A DNA stretch of 38,940 bases from Deltaproteobacteria bacterium. Lineage in GTDB: Bacteria > Myxococcota_A > Polyangia > HGW-17 > SLPX01. The position numbers and the translations under genes were made by a program. The stretch's first letter is position 1, and every line of letters starts with the position of its first letter. The stretch lies in contig JAABSF010000002.1 of NCBI GenBank assembly GCA_011390535.1, positions 1 through 38,940 on the forward strand, in the 5' to 3' direction. This document shows positions 8,723-16,728 of the stretch, piece by piece. Under the pieces are notes generated by a model. That model was not told where the DNA came from. It saw nothing but the letters and a program-made list of their open reading frames with translations, and ran no database searches.

Positions 8723-9823
8723 ATGCAAACTTTATTTAGGAGACTTCGAGTTGAGCTTGATTGGACACTATTACTCATTTTGATGTCCATTATTGGGATA
8801 GGTCTGATTAATCTGTACAGTGCCTCGCGGGGTCTTCGTGAGGGGATGTTTTTTCAACAAGTCTATTGGGTGATTTTAGGGTTTTCTGTTTTTCTAGTGG
8901 TAGCGACGATAGACTACAGGCTGTACAATCAGTACGGCTATATTATATATGTTCTAGGGATTTTGACGCTGATATTGGTGGTGCTCATCGGGAGGACGGT
9001 AAAAGGTTCAACTAGATGGCTTGGTTATGGGCCTTTTCAAATCCAACCCTCGGAAATCATGAAGGTAGTGGCTATTATAGCATTGGCAAAATATCTTCAT
9101 AACGAACCTACCCCCGAAGGAAGAAACTTAAAACAGATGGTGATCCCCTTTGGGATAGTGGCTTTGCCCATAGCATTGATTTTGTTGCAACCTGATCTGG
9201 GCACTGGAATGCTGATTTTGCTGATCTTTTTTTCATTGATGCTCATAACGAAGCTCAAGATAAGATCTCTCATTACATTGTTGTCAACGGGGTTTGTGAT
9301 AGTGCCGCTGGTATGGAGCTTCATGCTTAGAGATTATCAAAAGCGGCGAATACTAGTGTTTCTGGACCCATCCTCTGACCCGTCGGGGGCCGGCTGGCAT
9401 TCCAGGCAGTCTATATATGCCATCGGGTCAGGTAGACTTTTTGGAAAAGGATATATGCAAGGAACTCAGCATCAGTTTAAGTTTCTGCCTGAACACTGGA
9501 CGGATTTTCCTTATTCGGTTTGGGCGGAGGAGTGGGGTTTTTTGGGAGCGCTGATTTTGCTCGGGCTTTATTTGTTTCTCATAATATGGTCGATTAGGCT
9601 TGGTGCCAAGGCGAGAGATCGTTTCGGAGCGCTTATTTGCTTCGGAGTGGGAGCCATGTTTTTTTGGCACGTCATTATCAATGTCGGAATGGTTACAGGG
9701 TTGGTGCCTGTCGTTGGTGTTACTCTGCCTTTGTTTTCATATGGGGGGTCTTCCATCCTTACCTTCATGATGGGAGCGGGTTTGTTGATGAGCGTTGGCT
9801 CTCGACGTTATTGGGGTAGCTAA
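8723..9823 (+). CDS. rodA: SEDS peptidoglycan glycosyltransferase RodA
   Basis: 366 residues with about ten membrane helices. SEDS-family signatures are present: G-P-F-Q-I-Q-P-S-E-I-M-K in the first third, the large extracellular loop with L-P-E-H-W-T-D-F-P-Y-S-V-W-A-E-E-W-G-F (containing the acidic residue important in the family), and G-V-T-L-P-L-F-S-Y-G-G-S-S near the C-terminus. RodA polymerises lipid II into glycan strands together with PBP2. It follows mrdA directly and completes the canonical elongasome set. Confidence 0.96.
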   Translation: MQTLFRRLRVELDWTLLLILMSIIGIGLINLYSASRGLREGMFFQQVYWVILGFSVFLVVATIDYRLYNQYGYIIYVLGILTLILVVLIGRTVKGSTRWLGYGPFQIQPSEIMKVVAIIALAKYLHNEPTPEGRNLKQMVIPFGIVALPIALILLQPDLGTGMLILLIFFSLMLITKLKIRSLITLLSTGFVIVPLVWSFMLRDYQKRRILVFLDPSSDPSGAGWHSRQSIYAIGSGRLFGKGYMQGTQHQFKFLPEHWTDFPYSVWAEEWGFLGALILLGLYLFLIIWSIRLGAKARDRFGALICFGVGAMFFWHVIINVGMVTGLVPVVGVTLPLFSYGGSSILTFMMGAGLLMSVGSRRYWGS

Positions 9824-9846
9824 CAAAGAGATCAAGGTTTTAGGTT

Positions 9847-10848
9847 ATGGATTTTTTCTCTCATGGAAAGAAAGATCTTCTTGGATTTGTCGCTAAGAGT
9901 CCGGCTATGGCTCCGGTCAGCGCATTTTTGTCTAGGCAATCAAAAACAAACCTGCCGATCATTATCGAAGGAGAGGCGGGTACAGGTAAAGAATTTGCTG
10001 CGCGGTTTTTGCATTACAATGGTTCCAGGAGGGAGGCTCCCTTTTCCACACTTTCCTTGACATCTTTGCCTCCCGAGCTCGTTTTTAATGAGCTTTTTAG
10101 TGTCACCACAGGAAAGTTTCATGGAACCCGAGGGGGAAGTTTGGTTTTAAAAGAGCTTTGGGCGTTGCCAAAAAAAGACCAAAAACGGCTTGTGGAAATA
10201 TTGAGCGATGATGGCAGGAAGGACAAAACTCCGCTGGAAGTGTGGGATGTCCGTTTGATCATGACATCATCCATGAATCTCGAAAAATCTGTTGAGAGCA
10301 AATTTGTAGATCCTGAGTTGAAGAGATTTCTGCAGCAAAACAGGGTCCTTATCCCCCCACTACGAAGAAGACCTTCAGACATAGGGGGTTTATGTGAGTT
10401 GTTTTTGGAAAGGATGGCAAATGATCTCGAAAGGCCGAAGATCAGGATGGATGCACGAGTTATAGATAGGCTGATTGAATATGATTGGCCCGGCAACATT
10501 AAAGAGTTAAAAGATATTGTAAGGCGAATAGTGGTCCAGGCGACAGAAAACCGGATAACAGAGCACCACCTGAAAGGGATCCTTCCTATGGTAGAAGATG
10601 ATATTCCAGTTGACAGGTTTTCTTTGGAGGAGCTCATGAGAGCCAAGCTCGGGACCTTTTTAAAGAGAATCCGTGGATACCATGTTGAAGGTCTCTACTC
10701 TGAGGTGATGTCTCGTGTTGAGACACCGCTTCTGGAGTTGGTGCTTGAAGAGACGGGAGGAAATCAACTTAAGGCCTCGAAAATATTGGGGATCAATCGC
10801 AACACGCTTCGCAACAAAATCAGGAAAAAGAGCATAAGAGTTCGTTGA
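9847..10848 (+). CDS. Degenerate sigma54-activator-like (AAA+/Fis) protein of the mre operon
   Basis: 333 residues, only 23 bases after rodA and therefore probably in the same transcript. The N-terminal 240 residues align by eye with the central AAA+ domain of NtrC-type activators: Walker A G-E-A-G-T-G-K-E (42-49), an E-L-F at 82-84, and W-P-G-N-I-K-E-L (214-221). The last 38 residues form a Fis-type helix-turn-helix (G-G-N-Q-L-K-A-S-K-I-L-G-I-N-R-N-T-L). Two essential features are missing. The GAFTGA loop that contacts sigma54 is replaced by unrelated sequence around 85-95, and the Walker B Asp is Lys102 (L-V-L-K-E-L). There is no receiver, PAS or GAF domain. It should bind DNA, but ATP-driven sigma54 activation looks unlikely; a repressor or anti-activator role is inference. 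Confidence 0.85.
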   Translation: MDFFSHGKKDLLGFVAKSPAMAPVSAFLSRQSKTNLPIIIEGEAGTGKEFAARFLHYNGSRREAPFSTLSLTSLPPELVFNELFSVTTGKFHGTRGGSLVLKELWALPKKDQKRLVEILSDDGRKDKTPLEVWDVRLIMTSSMNLEKSVESKFVDPELKRFLQQNRVLIPPLRRRPSDIGGLCELFLERMANDLERPKIRMDARVIDRLIEYDWPGNIKELKDIVRRIVVQATENRITEHHLKGILPMVEDDIPVDRFSLEELMRAKLGTFLKRIRGYHVEGLYSEVMSRVETPLLELVLEETGGNQLKASKILGINRNTLRNKIRKKSIRVR

Positions 10849-10892
10849 ATTATGATCATTATCTGATTTTATTTCTATTGAATAAGTTGTTC

Positions 10893-10922
10893 TTGCGAAA
10901 ACTCTAGATACTCCGCTAAAAT
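10893..10922 (+). promoter_or_regulatory. Candidate sigma70-type promoter of psd
   Basis: TTGCGA (10893-10898), an 18-base spacer and TAAAAT (10917-10922) lie 26 bases before the psd ATG. This would let psd be transcribed independently of the mre operon. Confidence 0.4.
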
Positions 10923-10948
10923 GAAGAACTCTTTTTTTATGGTGACTT

Positions 10949-11809
10949 ATGACTCAAAAAGAAAATACTGTATTTGCTACATCTTTGTTATTGGATCTTC
11001 TCCCTAAGAAAACCTATACACGTTTAGCAGAGTTAGGTGGCAGGGTTCCAATACCCAGGATTTTTAGAAGAACTGCTTATGATCTTTTTTCTCGTTTATA
11101 CAATATAAACAAAGGTGAGATAGGGGGCGATCTAAGTGATTATGAATGTTTTGATGATTTTTTTACTAGAAAATTGCCCAGCGGTTGTAGAGATATAAAG
11201 ACTCATGAGAGTTTGTTTATAAGCCCTTCGGATTCACAAGTGGTAAGCGTTGGAAAGGTGTCACAAGGGGCAATGTTACAGGCCAAAGGAATGTTTTATA
11301 AGGCAGAAGATCTTCTAGGATCAAAGAAACTGGCCGATGAATTTGAAGGCGGAGATGTTTTAACCCTCTATCTCCGCCCTCGGGATTACCATCGCGTTCA
11401 TTTTCCGGTGTCCGGTGTGGTGGACGAGGTTTGTTATATTCCGGGTAACCGATATCCGGTGATCCCAGCGGCCGTGAATTCAGTGAAAGGTCTCTATAGG
11501 AAAAACGAGAGGGTAGTGACGATACAAAGCAGTTCATTATTGGGCCGGGTGACAACTGTGATGGTTGCTGCCTTGGGTGTCGGCAATGTCTCTTTGAGTT
11601 GGGGTGCGAATGGGCCTGTATATACGGGTGAAAATGTAGATTTTTCCGGACTGGAAAATGTTGAAGTGGATGCCGGAGATGAGTTGGGAATTTTCCATTT
11701 GGGCTCTTCGGTGATAGTCTTGTTTCAGCGAGACAAAATTAAGTTGAAAAGTGTTGATGTTGGCGCAACAGTTCGAATCGGAGATGTGTTGGGAGAGAGA
11801 AAAACTTGA
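10949..11809 (+). CDS. psd: Phosphatidylserine decarboxylase proenzyme
   Basis: 286 residues, the length of the E. coli-type enzyme. It makes phosphatidylethanolamine from phosphatidylserine at the inner membrane. Family elements are in order: F-D-D-F-F-T-R near residue 68, Asp95 in S-P-S-D-S (triad Asp), Y-H-R-V-H-F-P at 147-153 (triad His), and the self-cleavage motif near the C-terminus. That motif reads L-G-S-S (251-254) rather than the usual L-G-S-T; the cleaved Gly-Ser pair is intact, so Ser253 should become the pyruvoyl group, and a G-S-S form is known in other family members. pssA is not in the window. The gene has its own promoter-like sequence and lies 100 bases after the mre operon. 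Confidence 0.95.
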   Translation: MTQKENTVFATSLLLDLLPKKTYTRLAELGGRVPIPRIFRRTAYDLFSRLYNINKGEIGGDLSDYECFDDFFTRKLPSGCRDIKTHESLFISPSDSQVVSVGKVSQGAMLQAKGMFYKAEDLLGSKKLADEFEGGDVLTLYLRPRDYHRVHFPVSGVVDEVCYIPGNRYPVIPAAVNSVKGLYRKNERVVTIQSSSLLGRVTTVMVAALGVGNVSLSWGANGPVYTGENVDFSGLENVEVDAGDELGIFHLGSSVIVLFQRDKIKLKSVDVGATVRIGDVLGERKT

Positions 11810-11871
11810 GTTTTTTAGATGGATTGTGTTCATGAGTAAACGTACTGGTATTATATAGCATCTTGAGGGGA

Positions 11872-13995
11872 ATGGCGTTGAAGACTAGAAACAGACAGCT
11901 TGTGTTTACCAAAAGAGAGTTGCAAGAGATGGGGGCCACCATTCGGGGTGTGGAAGAACCTGAGAGGAAGAAAAAAAAGAAGAGAGGTTGGATGAGCGTG
12001 CCGGAAGACGGCACGAACGAGGAAGAAGAGGCCACAATATTTTCAGGTGAAGGTTCGGAAGCTTTTCGCGAGATGAGTGAAGTTTTGGAGGCTAGTGTAA
12101 ACAAGGCTTTTGATGCTTTGCCGGATTACACTCCTAATCTTCCCATGATGTCGGGGGGGACGTTGCAGGCTCTCGACAATGTCATAGCAGGGCTCTCGGA
12201 TGATGAGTATGCGGTATCAAATGAAAATGAAAGCGCTGAAGATGACTTTATCATTCCAATTACACTGGCAACAAAAGATGATTCGGGTTCTGATGAATCA
12301 ACACAGACTTTTCCACCGCCTGTGCCGGCACATTCAAAAAGCAATGGTGATGTTGATAAAGAAACAGCTTTCAGAGGAGATGGGCACTCGTCGACGACTA
12401 ATGTAAGCGGTGTTGTCGAAAAAGACGAAGCCCTGTTGGAAAAAGACGAGACGGTAAAGAAGAGCACCGGAGGTTTAGAAGAAAATACTGCAATCGTTGA
12501 GAAAACAGATGAGACAGAGAAAAACAAAGCTGAGGCGACAGGCTCTTTTGACAGCGTTTTTAAAGCGTTCTCCTCTTCCGGAGATGTTACTGCAACGAGC
12601 GGAGAGATTGCCTCACATAAGGAACAGGCAGAAGGTTTATTAGCAGGTGGGTCGTCATCGGGGCAAAGTCCGGTTGAGGCATCATTTCAAGATGACGAAG
12701 AGGAGGAGGATAAAGATGGTATTGTAAAAGGAACCAATATCAAAGGGTCGGATACAGTGCGTATTTATAGTGGTGCCTTGGTTAATGATGCACCAGCGCC
12801 GGCATTGGAAGATGAATCAGCCGAATTGTTGGAGCCGCCGCCGGTCCCGGAAGAAGAGAAACCGCCGCCACCACCGGTGCCCGAAGAAGAGAAACAATCG
12901 CCGCCGCCGCCGGTGCCCGAAGAAGAGGAAACATCGCCGCCGCCGCCGGTGCCTGAAGAAGAGGAAACATCGCCACCGCCGGTGCCCGAAGAAGAGAAAC
13001 AATCGCCTCCGCCGGTACCAGAAGATGATAAGAGGACGACCAAATCATTCCCTCCCCCGGTACCGCAAGGTAAACCTGCAGGCCAAGAACCCTTGTCGGC
13101 GGTGGAAGTGGTAGAATCGGAAGAAGGGGGTGGTGCTTCTGCTAAAGGTTTGAAGGGGGAGGATTCTCTCAATGAGAGCTCAAGGGAAAAAGCTTATGAA
13201 AAGCCCTCAGCCCCAAAGAAAAAGAAAAAAGCTAAGCGAAAAGCTAAAAAGAAGACTTGGTTTGAAGGGTTTTTCAATGATGATTACCTGCTGACACTTC
13301 CTTATGAAACCACTGATGTATCCATCATTGAAGCTGATTTTATTCAAAAGCAACTGGATCTTCCCAAAGAGAGCCGGTTACTGGATCTTGGCTGTGGATA
13401 TGGGCGTCATGCGGTGGAGATGGCTCGCAAGGGATATAACTTGGTTGGGTTGGATAGTTCTCTTCCAATGCTGATAAAAGCTGCAGAGTTAGGCGAGCAA
13501 TATGGTGTGGAAGTCAATTTCATGCATGGTGACATGAAAGACATGAGTTTTGAAAATAAGTTTGATGGAGTTTATTGTTTTAATACAAGCTTTGGGTATT
13601 TTGACGATGATCTAAACAAGAAGGTCTTAGGACAGATATTTAATGCGCTGAATCCCGGTGGCCGGTTTCTTTTAGAGGTAGTAAATAGAGATTTTATTTT
13701 GACCGATTTACCCCTCAGGGTGTGGTGGGAGGGGAACGGTTGTGTGGTCATGGAGGAGGTGGAGTTTAATTATTTTACAAGCAGGATCGAATCAAATCGT
13801 TCGGTTGTATTTAATGATGGTCGGCAGGTGGATCACAACCTGTCTATTCGTGTTTACAGTTTGCATGAGCTTGGCAGGTTGCTACATCAGTCCGGATTTG
13901 TTGTACGTTCAGTGACAGGTAATTTAGCTACTCCCGGAAGATTTTTTGGGCCTCATTCTCCTTACCTGATTATCAAGTCAGAAAGAAAAAAATAA
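11872..13995 (+). CDS. SAM-dependent methyltransferase with long disordered proline-rich N-terminal region
   Basis: 707 residues from the ATG at 11872 (a TTG at 11863 and a TTG at 11878 are alternative starts; a GAGGGG run lies just before the ATG). Residues 1 to about 440 are low-complexity: Glu/Asp/Ser/Thr/Lys-rich, with a run of P-P-P-V-P-E-E-E repeats at about 322-386 and a basic Lys/Arg cluster at about 445-460. The last 250 residues are a class I methyltransferase: L-L-D-L-G-C-G-Y-G-R-H-A for SAM, Asp in V-G-L-D-S-S, G-D-M-K-D, and a C-terminal half resembling small-molecule or lipid-type methyltransferases. The substrate is unknown. The disordered arm with charged and proline modules suggests a scaffold or surface-tethering function, which is inference. 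No signal peptide is seen, so it is probably cytoplasmic. Confidence 0.85.
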   Translation: MALKTRNRQLVFTKRELQEMGATIRGVEEPERKKKKKRGWMSVPEDGTNEEEEATIFSGEGSEAFREMSEVLEASVNKAFDALPDYTPNLPMMSGGTLQALDNVIAGLSDDEYAVSNENESAEDDFIIPITLATKDDSGSDESTQTFPPPVPAHSKSNGDVDKETAFRGDGHSSTTNVSGVVEKDEALLEKDETVKKSTGGLEENTAIVEKTDETEKNKAEATGSFDSVFKAFSSSGDVTATSGEIASHKEQAEGLLAGGSSSGQSPVEASFQDDEEEEDKDGIVKGTNIKGSDTVRIYSGALVNDAPAPALEDESAELLEPPPVPEEEKPPPPPVPEEEKQSPPPPVPEEEETSPPPPVPEEEETSPPPVPEEEKQSPPPVPEDDKRTTKSFPPPVPQGKPAGQEPLSAVEVVESEEGGGASAKGLKGEDSLNESSREKAYEKPSAPKKKKKAKRKAKKKTWFEGFFNDDYLLTLPYETTDVSIIEADFIQKQLDLPKESRLLDLGCGYGRHAVEMARKGYNLVGLDSSLPMLIKAAELGEQYGVEVNFMHGDMKDMSFENKFDGVYCFNTSFGYFDDDLNKKVLGQIFNALNPGGRFLLEVVNRDFILTDLPLRVWWEGNGCVVMEEVEFNYFTSRIESNRSVVFNDGRQVDHNLSIRVYSLHELGRLLHQSGFVVRSVTGNLATPGRFFGPHSPYLIIKSERKK
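12835..13029 (+). repeat. Imperfect in-gene tandem repeat encoding Pro-Val-Pro-Glu units
   Basis: Six consecutive units of 27 to 39 bases, each built as (CCG)2-4, then GGTGCCCGAAGAAGAG-like sequence, then a short Lys/Gln/Thr/Ser codon tail. They encode P-P-P-V-P-E-E-E-K/E. Unit-to-unit identity at the DNA level is high enough for slippage or recombination to change copy number. Confidence 0.8.
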
Positions 13996-14022
13996 TAAGA
14001 GATGCGATGATGTAACAGTGGA

Positions 14023-14775
14023 TCATCCTTCTATATAAGGGCAATCGAAGCCTTTGGCTTTGAGTTGTGAACAAAGCTTTTTTCTGGCTCTCTCTGCGAT
14101 TTGACGCGCTCTCTCTCTGCTCACACCAAACTCGTTACCTATTTCCGCGAGGGAGCGTGGTTTATCTGCAAGAAAACGTGAATCAGCAATAAATCGTTCT
14201 CTTACATCTAATTCTCTTAACGCGTTTCCAACAGCTTGTTTCAAACGTTCTCTCTCTTGTGAAAAGATAGCTTCTTTTTCAACTCCTTCTTTTGTAGGTA
14301 TGTCGGTTTGACGAATTAAGTCTAAAGAAACATCTCTTTTTGGTGCGTCCGGCGCTGAGGAGCTTCCAAGCAATCGTCTCTCCGCCCTGGTTGTTCCTCG
14401 GGCGGATACACTGCGTGATCTTGCAATGCATTGTCTTATTGCATCACGAATCCACCACGCAGCATAGGTCACAAGCCGCGTCTTTCGATCAGGATCAAAG
14501 CGTTTTACTGCTTCCGCCAAGCCTAAATTTCCAGCTTGCACGAGCTCATTGAGATCGCAACCGTAGCGTCTGTATTCCAAGGCAACTTTGACCACATATC
14601 TGAGGTTTGCCAAAATGAGTTTTTCAGCAGCTGATGAGTCATTTTCATCTCTTAATCTGCGTGCCAGCTCCAGTTCTTCTTCTGTTGATATTGGATGATA
14701 ACGAGCGGCAAGAGAGAGATAGAAAGAAAATCCGTCACGAAGTTCGTTGGTTTTCGGATTTTTTGCAAGAACCAT
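14023..14775 (-). CDS. RpoH-like alternative sigma factor (sigma70 family)
   Basis: 250 residues with no region 1.1, as in group 3 heat-shock-type sigmas. Region 2 is clear (about 50-130): N-L-R-Y-V-V-K-V-A-L-E-Y, D-L-N-E-L-V-Q-A-G-N-L-G-L for core binding, and F-D-P-D-R-K-T-R-L-V-T-Y-A-A-W-W-I-R for -10 recognition. Region 4.2 is L-A-E-I-G-N-E-F-G-V-S-R-E-R-A-R-Q-I-A for -35 recognition. Overall order and length resemble RpoH, but the RpoH box is not well conserved here (T-R-A-E-R-R-L-L-G), so a different regulon is possible and I give no symbol. GAGG lies 8 bases before the ATG. A sigma54-like promoter at 14906-14920 points at this gene, and the enhancer-binding protein gene is immediately upstream. 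Confidence 0.92.
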   Translation of the reverse strand: MVLAKNPKTNELRDGFSFYLSLAARYHPISTEEELELARRLRDENDSSAAEKLILANLRYVVKVALEYRRYGCDLNELVQAGNLGLAEAVKRFDPDRKTRLVTYAAWWIRDAIRQCIARSRSVSARGTTRAERRLLGSSSAPDAPKRDVSLDLIRQTDIPTKEGVEKEAIFSQERERLKQAVGNALRELDVRERFIADSRFLADKPRSLAEIGNEFGVSRERARQIAERARKKLCSQLKAKGFDCPYIEG

Positions 14776-14893
14776 GATTTTAACCTCACTGTAAAATGTT
14801 CAGAGAGGTGTACTTGCAAAAGTTGTACCGAGGATGTAACGACATAAAAAAGCTTGTATATCAGGAGGTTTCAACAAAATAAAGAGAATCAAC

Positions 14894-14912
14894 AATTTGC
14901 GCAGCGCAAATT
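14894..14912. promoter_or_regulatory. Perfect 9-bp palindrome overlapping a sigma54-like promoter
   Basis: AATTTGCGC, one base, GCGCAAATT. The right half contains the -12 element of the minus-strand sigma54-like promoter, so a protein bound here would block or reposition the polymerase. It could also be the symmetric core of a DNA-bending site. Confidence 0.4.
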
Positions 14913-14920
14913 TTACGCCA
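14906..14920 (-). promoter_or_regulatory. sigma54-like -24/-12 promoter toward the RpoH-like sigma gene
   Basis: Read on the minus strand the sequence is TGGCGTAAAATTTGC. It keeps the invariant GG and GC spaced by ten bases and the TGGC and TTGC blocks of the sigma54 consensus. The predicted start near 14894 leaves a leader of about 119 bases before the sigma gene at 14775. Confidence 0.55.
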
Positions 14921-14930
14921 ATCGTCCTGG

Positions 14931-14945
14931 TGGCGCATATTTTGC
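14931..14945 (+). promoter_or_regulatory. Second, oppositely oriented sigma54-like -24/-12 element
   Basis: TGGCGCATATTTTGC on the plus strand again has TGGC and TTGC with GG-N10-GC. It points into the 3' end of the enhancer-binding protein gene, so any product would be antisense. With 14906-14920 it forms an imperfect 15-bp inverted repeat (12 of 15 positions pair) around a 10-base centre, so a hairpin is an alternative reading. Confidence 0.35.
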
Positions 14946-14953
14946 GTGGTGTT

Positions 14954-16339
14954 TCAGGGTTGGGACATTTGATCTTTTCTATACAGTTTCATCTTGTATT
15001 GGATTTTTCGTTTGCTAATCCCAAGAATCTCAGATGCCTTTTTTGTGGATCCTCCCACCAACTCCAGGGTTTTTTCGATCGCATAGCGTTCAATCTCTTT
15101 AAGTGAAGAACCTGGAATAATTGGGTTTTCTGTTGTGGTTTTTTGAGAGAGATAAGGGGGCAAGTGTTCTTCTTGTATTCGAGGGCCATTGACTAAAACT
15201 ACGGCTCTTTGGATTGCATTTTCCAATTCGCGGACATTTCCAGGCCAGTGATAGGACATCAGAGCTGAAATTGCGTCATCTGCGAAACCCATTATCTCTT
15301 TATTGTTTTCCCTGCAAAATCGCTTCAAAAAGTACATGCATAACAATGGAATATCTTTTGGTTTTTCTCTTAATGCGGGTACATGAAGAGAAATAACATT
15401 TAATCTGTAGAACAGATCTTCGCGAAATTTCCCTTTTTTTACAGATGTTGGAAGATCTTTATTTGTTGCGGCAAGGATACGAATGTCCACATCGATTGTT
15501 TCAGTGCCTCCTACCCGCTGGAATTTTCGTTCTTGGAGAAACCGAAGCAGCTTTACTTGGGTGCCCAGCGGGATTTCCACCACTTCATCCAATAGCAAAG
15601 TTCCTTTGTCTGCGAGCCGAAAGTGCCCTTCATGTCTTTGAACGGCTCCTGAAAAAGCTCCTTTTTCATGTCCAAAAAGCTCGCTCTCTAAGATCCCTTC
15701 AGCGAGTGCGGCACAGTTCAAGGTCACAAAAGGACCGTTGTTTCGAGGACTGTTGTTGTGAATAGCTCTGGCTACAAGCTCTTTTCCGGTGCCGCTTTCC
15801 CCGCAAATAAGTACTGAAGCCTGACTTGGCGCAATTTGCTTTATTGCCCGGTAAAGAGTGTGCATTGGTCCACTAGTCCCAATCAAACCGGAAAAACCCT
15901 CTTCTCCGTCTTCGAAAATCTGCTGTGTTGATTCTTGAGAGAGGCTGCTATTCCTACGCTTTAGTGCTTTTTCTATACTGTCGATGAGAGCATTTTCTTC
16001 TACCGGCGTTCTGAGGAAATCTGAGGCTCCGTCTTTTACTGCTTGAACAGCATCAGTCCATGAACAGGTCTTGTCCATGAAAATTACCGCAATATCAGGG
16101 TCCATTTCCTTTAGTTTCTTTAGTAAACGACGGCCCCATATCCCTTGAGTGTGGTAACATGAAAGAACCAGATCCGGACGGAACGCAGCAAACTTCTCTA
16201 ATGCCTTGAATCCGTCTACGGCGCTTTCTACTTCGTGATCAAAACGTTCCAACAGATCCTTTGTTTCACGACGCAATGTTTTTGCGCCGATGACAAGAAG
16301 TATTCTCCCCTGTGTCTTGCTGTTTATCTCAAAAGTCAT
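14954..16339 (-). CDS. NtrC-family sigma54 activator with a degenerate receiver domain
   Basis: 461 residues: receiver-like domain (about 11-126), AAA+ domain (about 150-385) and Fis-type helix-turn-helix (about 420-461). The AAA+ part is complete: Walker A G-E-S-G-T-G-K-E (180-187), G-A-F-S-G-A sigma54 loop (227-232, a normal variant of GAFTGA), Walker B L-L-L-D-E-V (248-253) and W-P-G-N-V-R-E-L. The receiver has lost its chemistry: the acidic pair is V-I-G (16-18), the phosphoacceptor Asp is Cys61, the conserved Thr/Ser is Asp89 and the Lys before Pro is Thr111. It should therefore not respond to a histidine kinase in the normal way. It lies upstream of the sigma gene on the same strand, with sigma54-like elements between them, which suggests it controls that gene (inference). 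Confidence 0.93.
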   Translation of the reverse strand: MTFEINSKTQGRILLVIGAKTLRRETKDLLERFDHEVESAVDGFKALEKFAAFRPDLVLSCYHTQGIWGRRLLKKLKEMDPDIAVIFMDKTCSWTDAVQAVKDGASDFLRTPVEENALIDSIEKALKRRNSSLSQESTQQIFEDGEEGFSGLIGTSGPMHTLYRAIKQIAPSQASVLICGESGTGKELVARAIHNNSPRNNGPFVTLNCAALAEGILESELFGHEKGAFSGAVQRHEGHFRLADKGTLLLDEVVEIPLGTQVKLLRFLQERKFQRVGGTETIDVDIRILAATNKDLPTSVKKGKFREDLFYRLNVISLHVPALREKPKDIPLLCMYFLKRFCRENNKEIMGFADDAISALMSYHWPGNVRELENAIQRAVVLVNGPRIQEEHLPPYLSQKTTTENPIIPGSSLKEIERYAIEKTLELVGGSTKKASEILGISKRKIQYKMKLYRKDQMSQP

Positions 16340-16728
16340 GGGTTTTTTCTCATGAATCCTTTGATTTCAATAAGCTGTTGGTGGCTTTTTGAACCTTGAT
16401 TTGTTCAGAGCGAAAAATTTTCGCATCTGTTTATTATCACTTAATGTTACGAAAACCAAGGGAGATAAAAAATGATATAGCGGGAGTGCTGTTCTGTGAA
16501 TTAGGACTGTCCACTCGGCCTAGCTTCGACTTTTAGCCACGGTCTTTGTCTACATTATATCCAATTTTTGAAAACCGCGCCCATAGAGTGGTAAAAATCT
16601 GGTATTTTGAATGGATACAAGTAAAATGTACCACTCTATCCCGAAAAAAGGGGAGGGAAAGAAGTACAGAAAAGAGACAGAAGAAAAAGAATTGATTTTT
16701 TAAACGAGAACCGGAGAGGTCATGAAAT
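16340..16728. other. 389-base intergenic region between divergent genes
   Basis: No ORF with coding character is seen. It holds an 11-bp perfect inverted repeat with a 35-base centre (16583-16639, listed separately) and a minus-strand TATAAT at 16554-16559 without a convincing -35. The stretch just before the lipoprotein gene is purine-rich. Confidence 0.6.
16583..16639. promoter_or_regulatory. Inverted repeat, possible operator or enhancer site
   Basis: ATAGAGTGGTA (16583-16593) and its exact reverse complement TACCACTCTAT (16629-16639) flank 35 bases. Inside, TGGTATTTT (16600-16608) is mirrored by AAAATGTACCA with a two-base insertion, so the whole element has nested dyad symmetry. It has no T-run, so it is not a terminator. 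Confidence 0.5.

Noticed and set aside
12765..13172. 135-residue antisense frame full of S-S-S-G-T-G-G-G repeats
   Set aside because: It is the complement of the proline-repeat codons in the methyltransferase gene.
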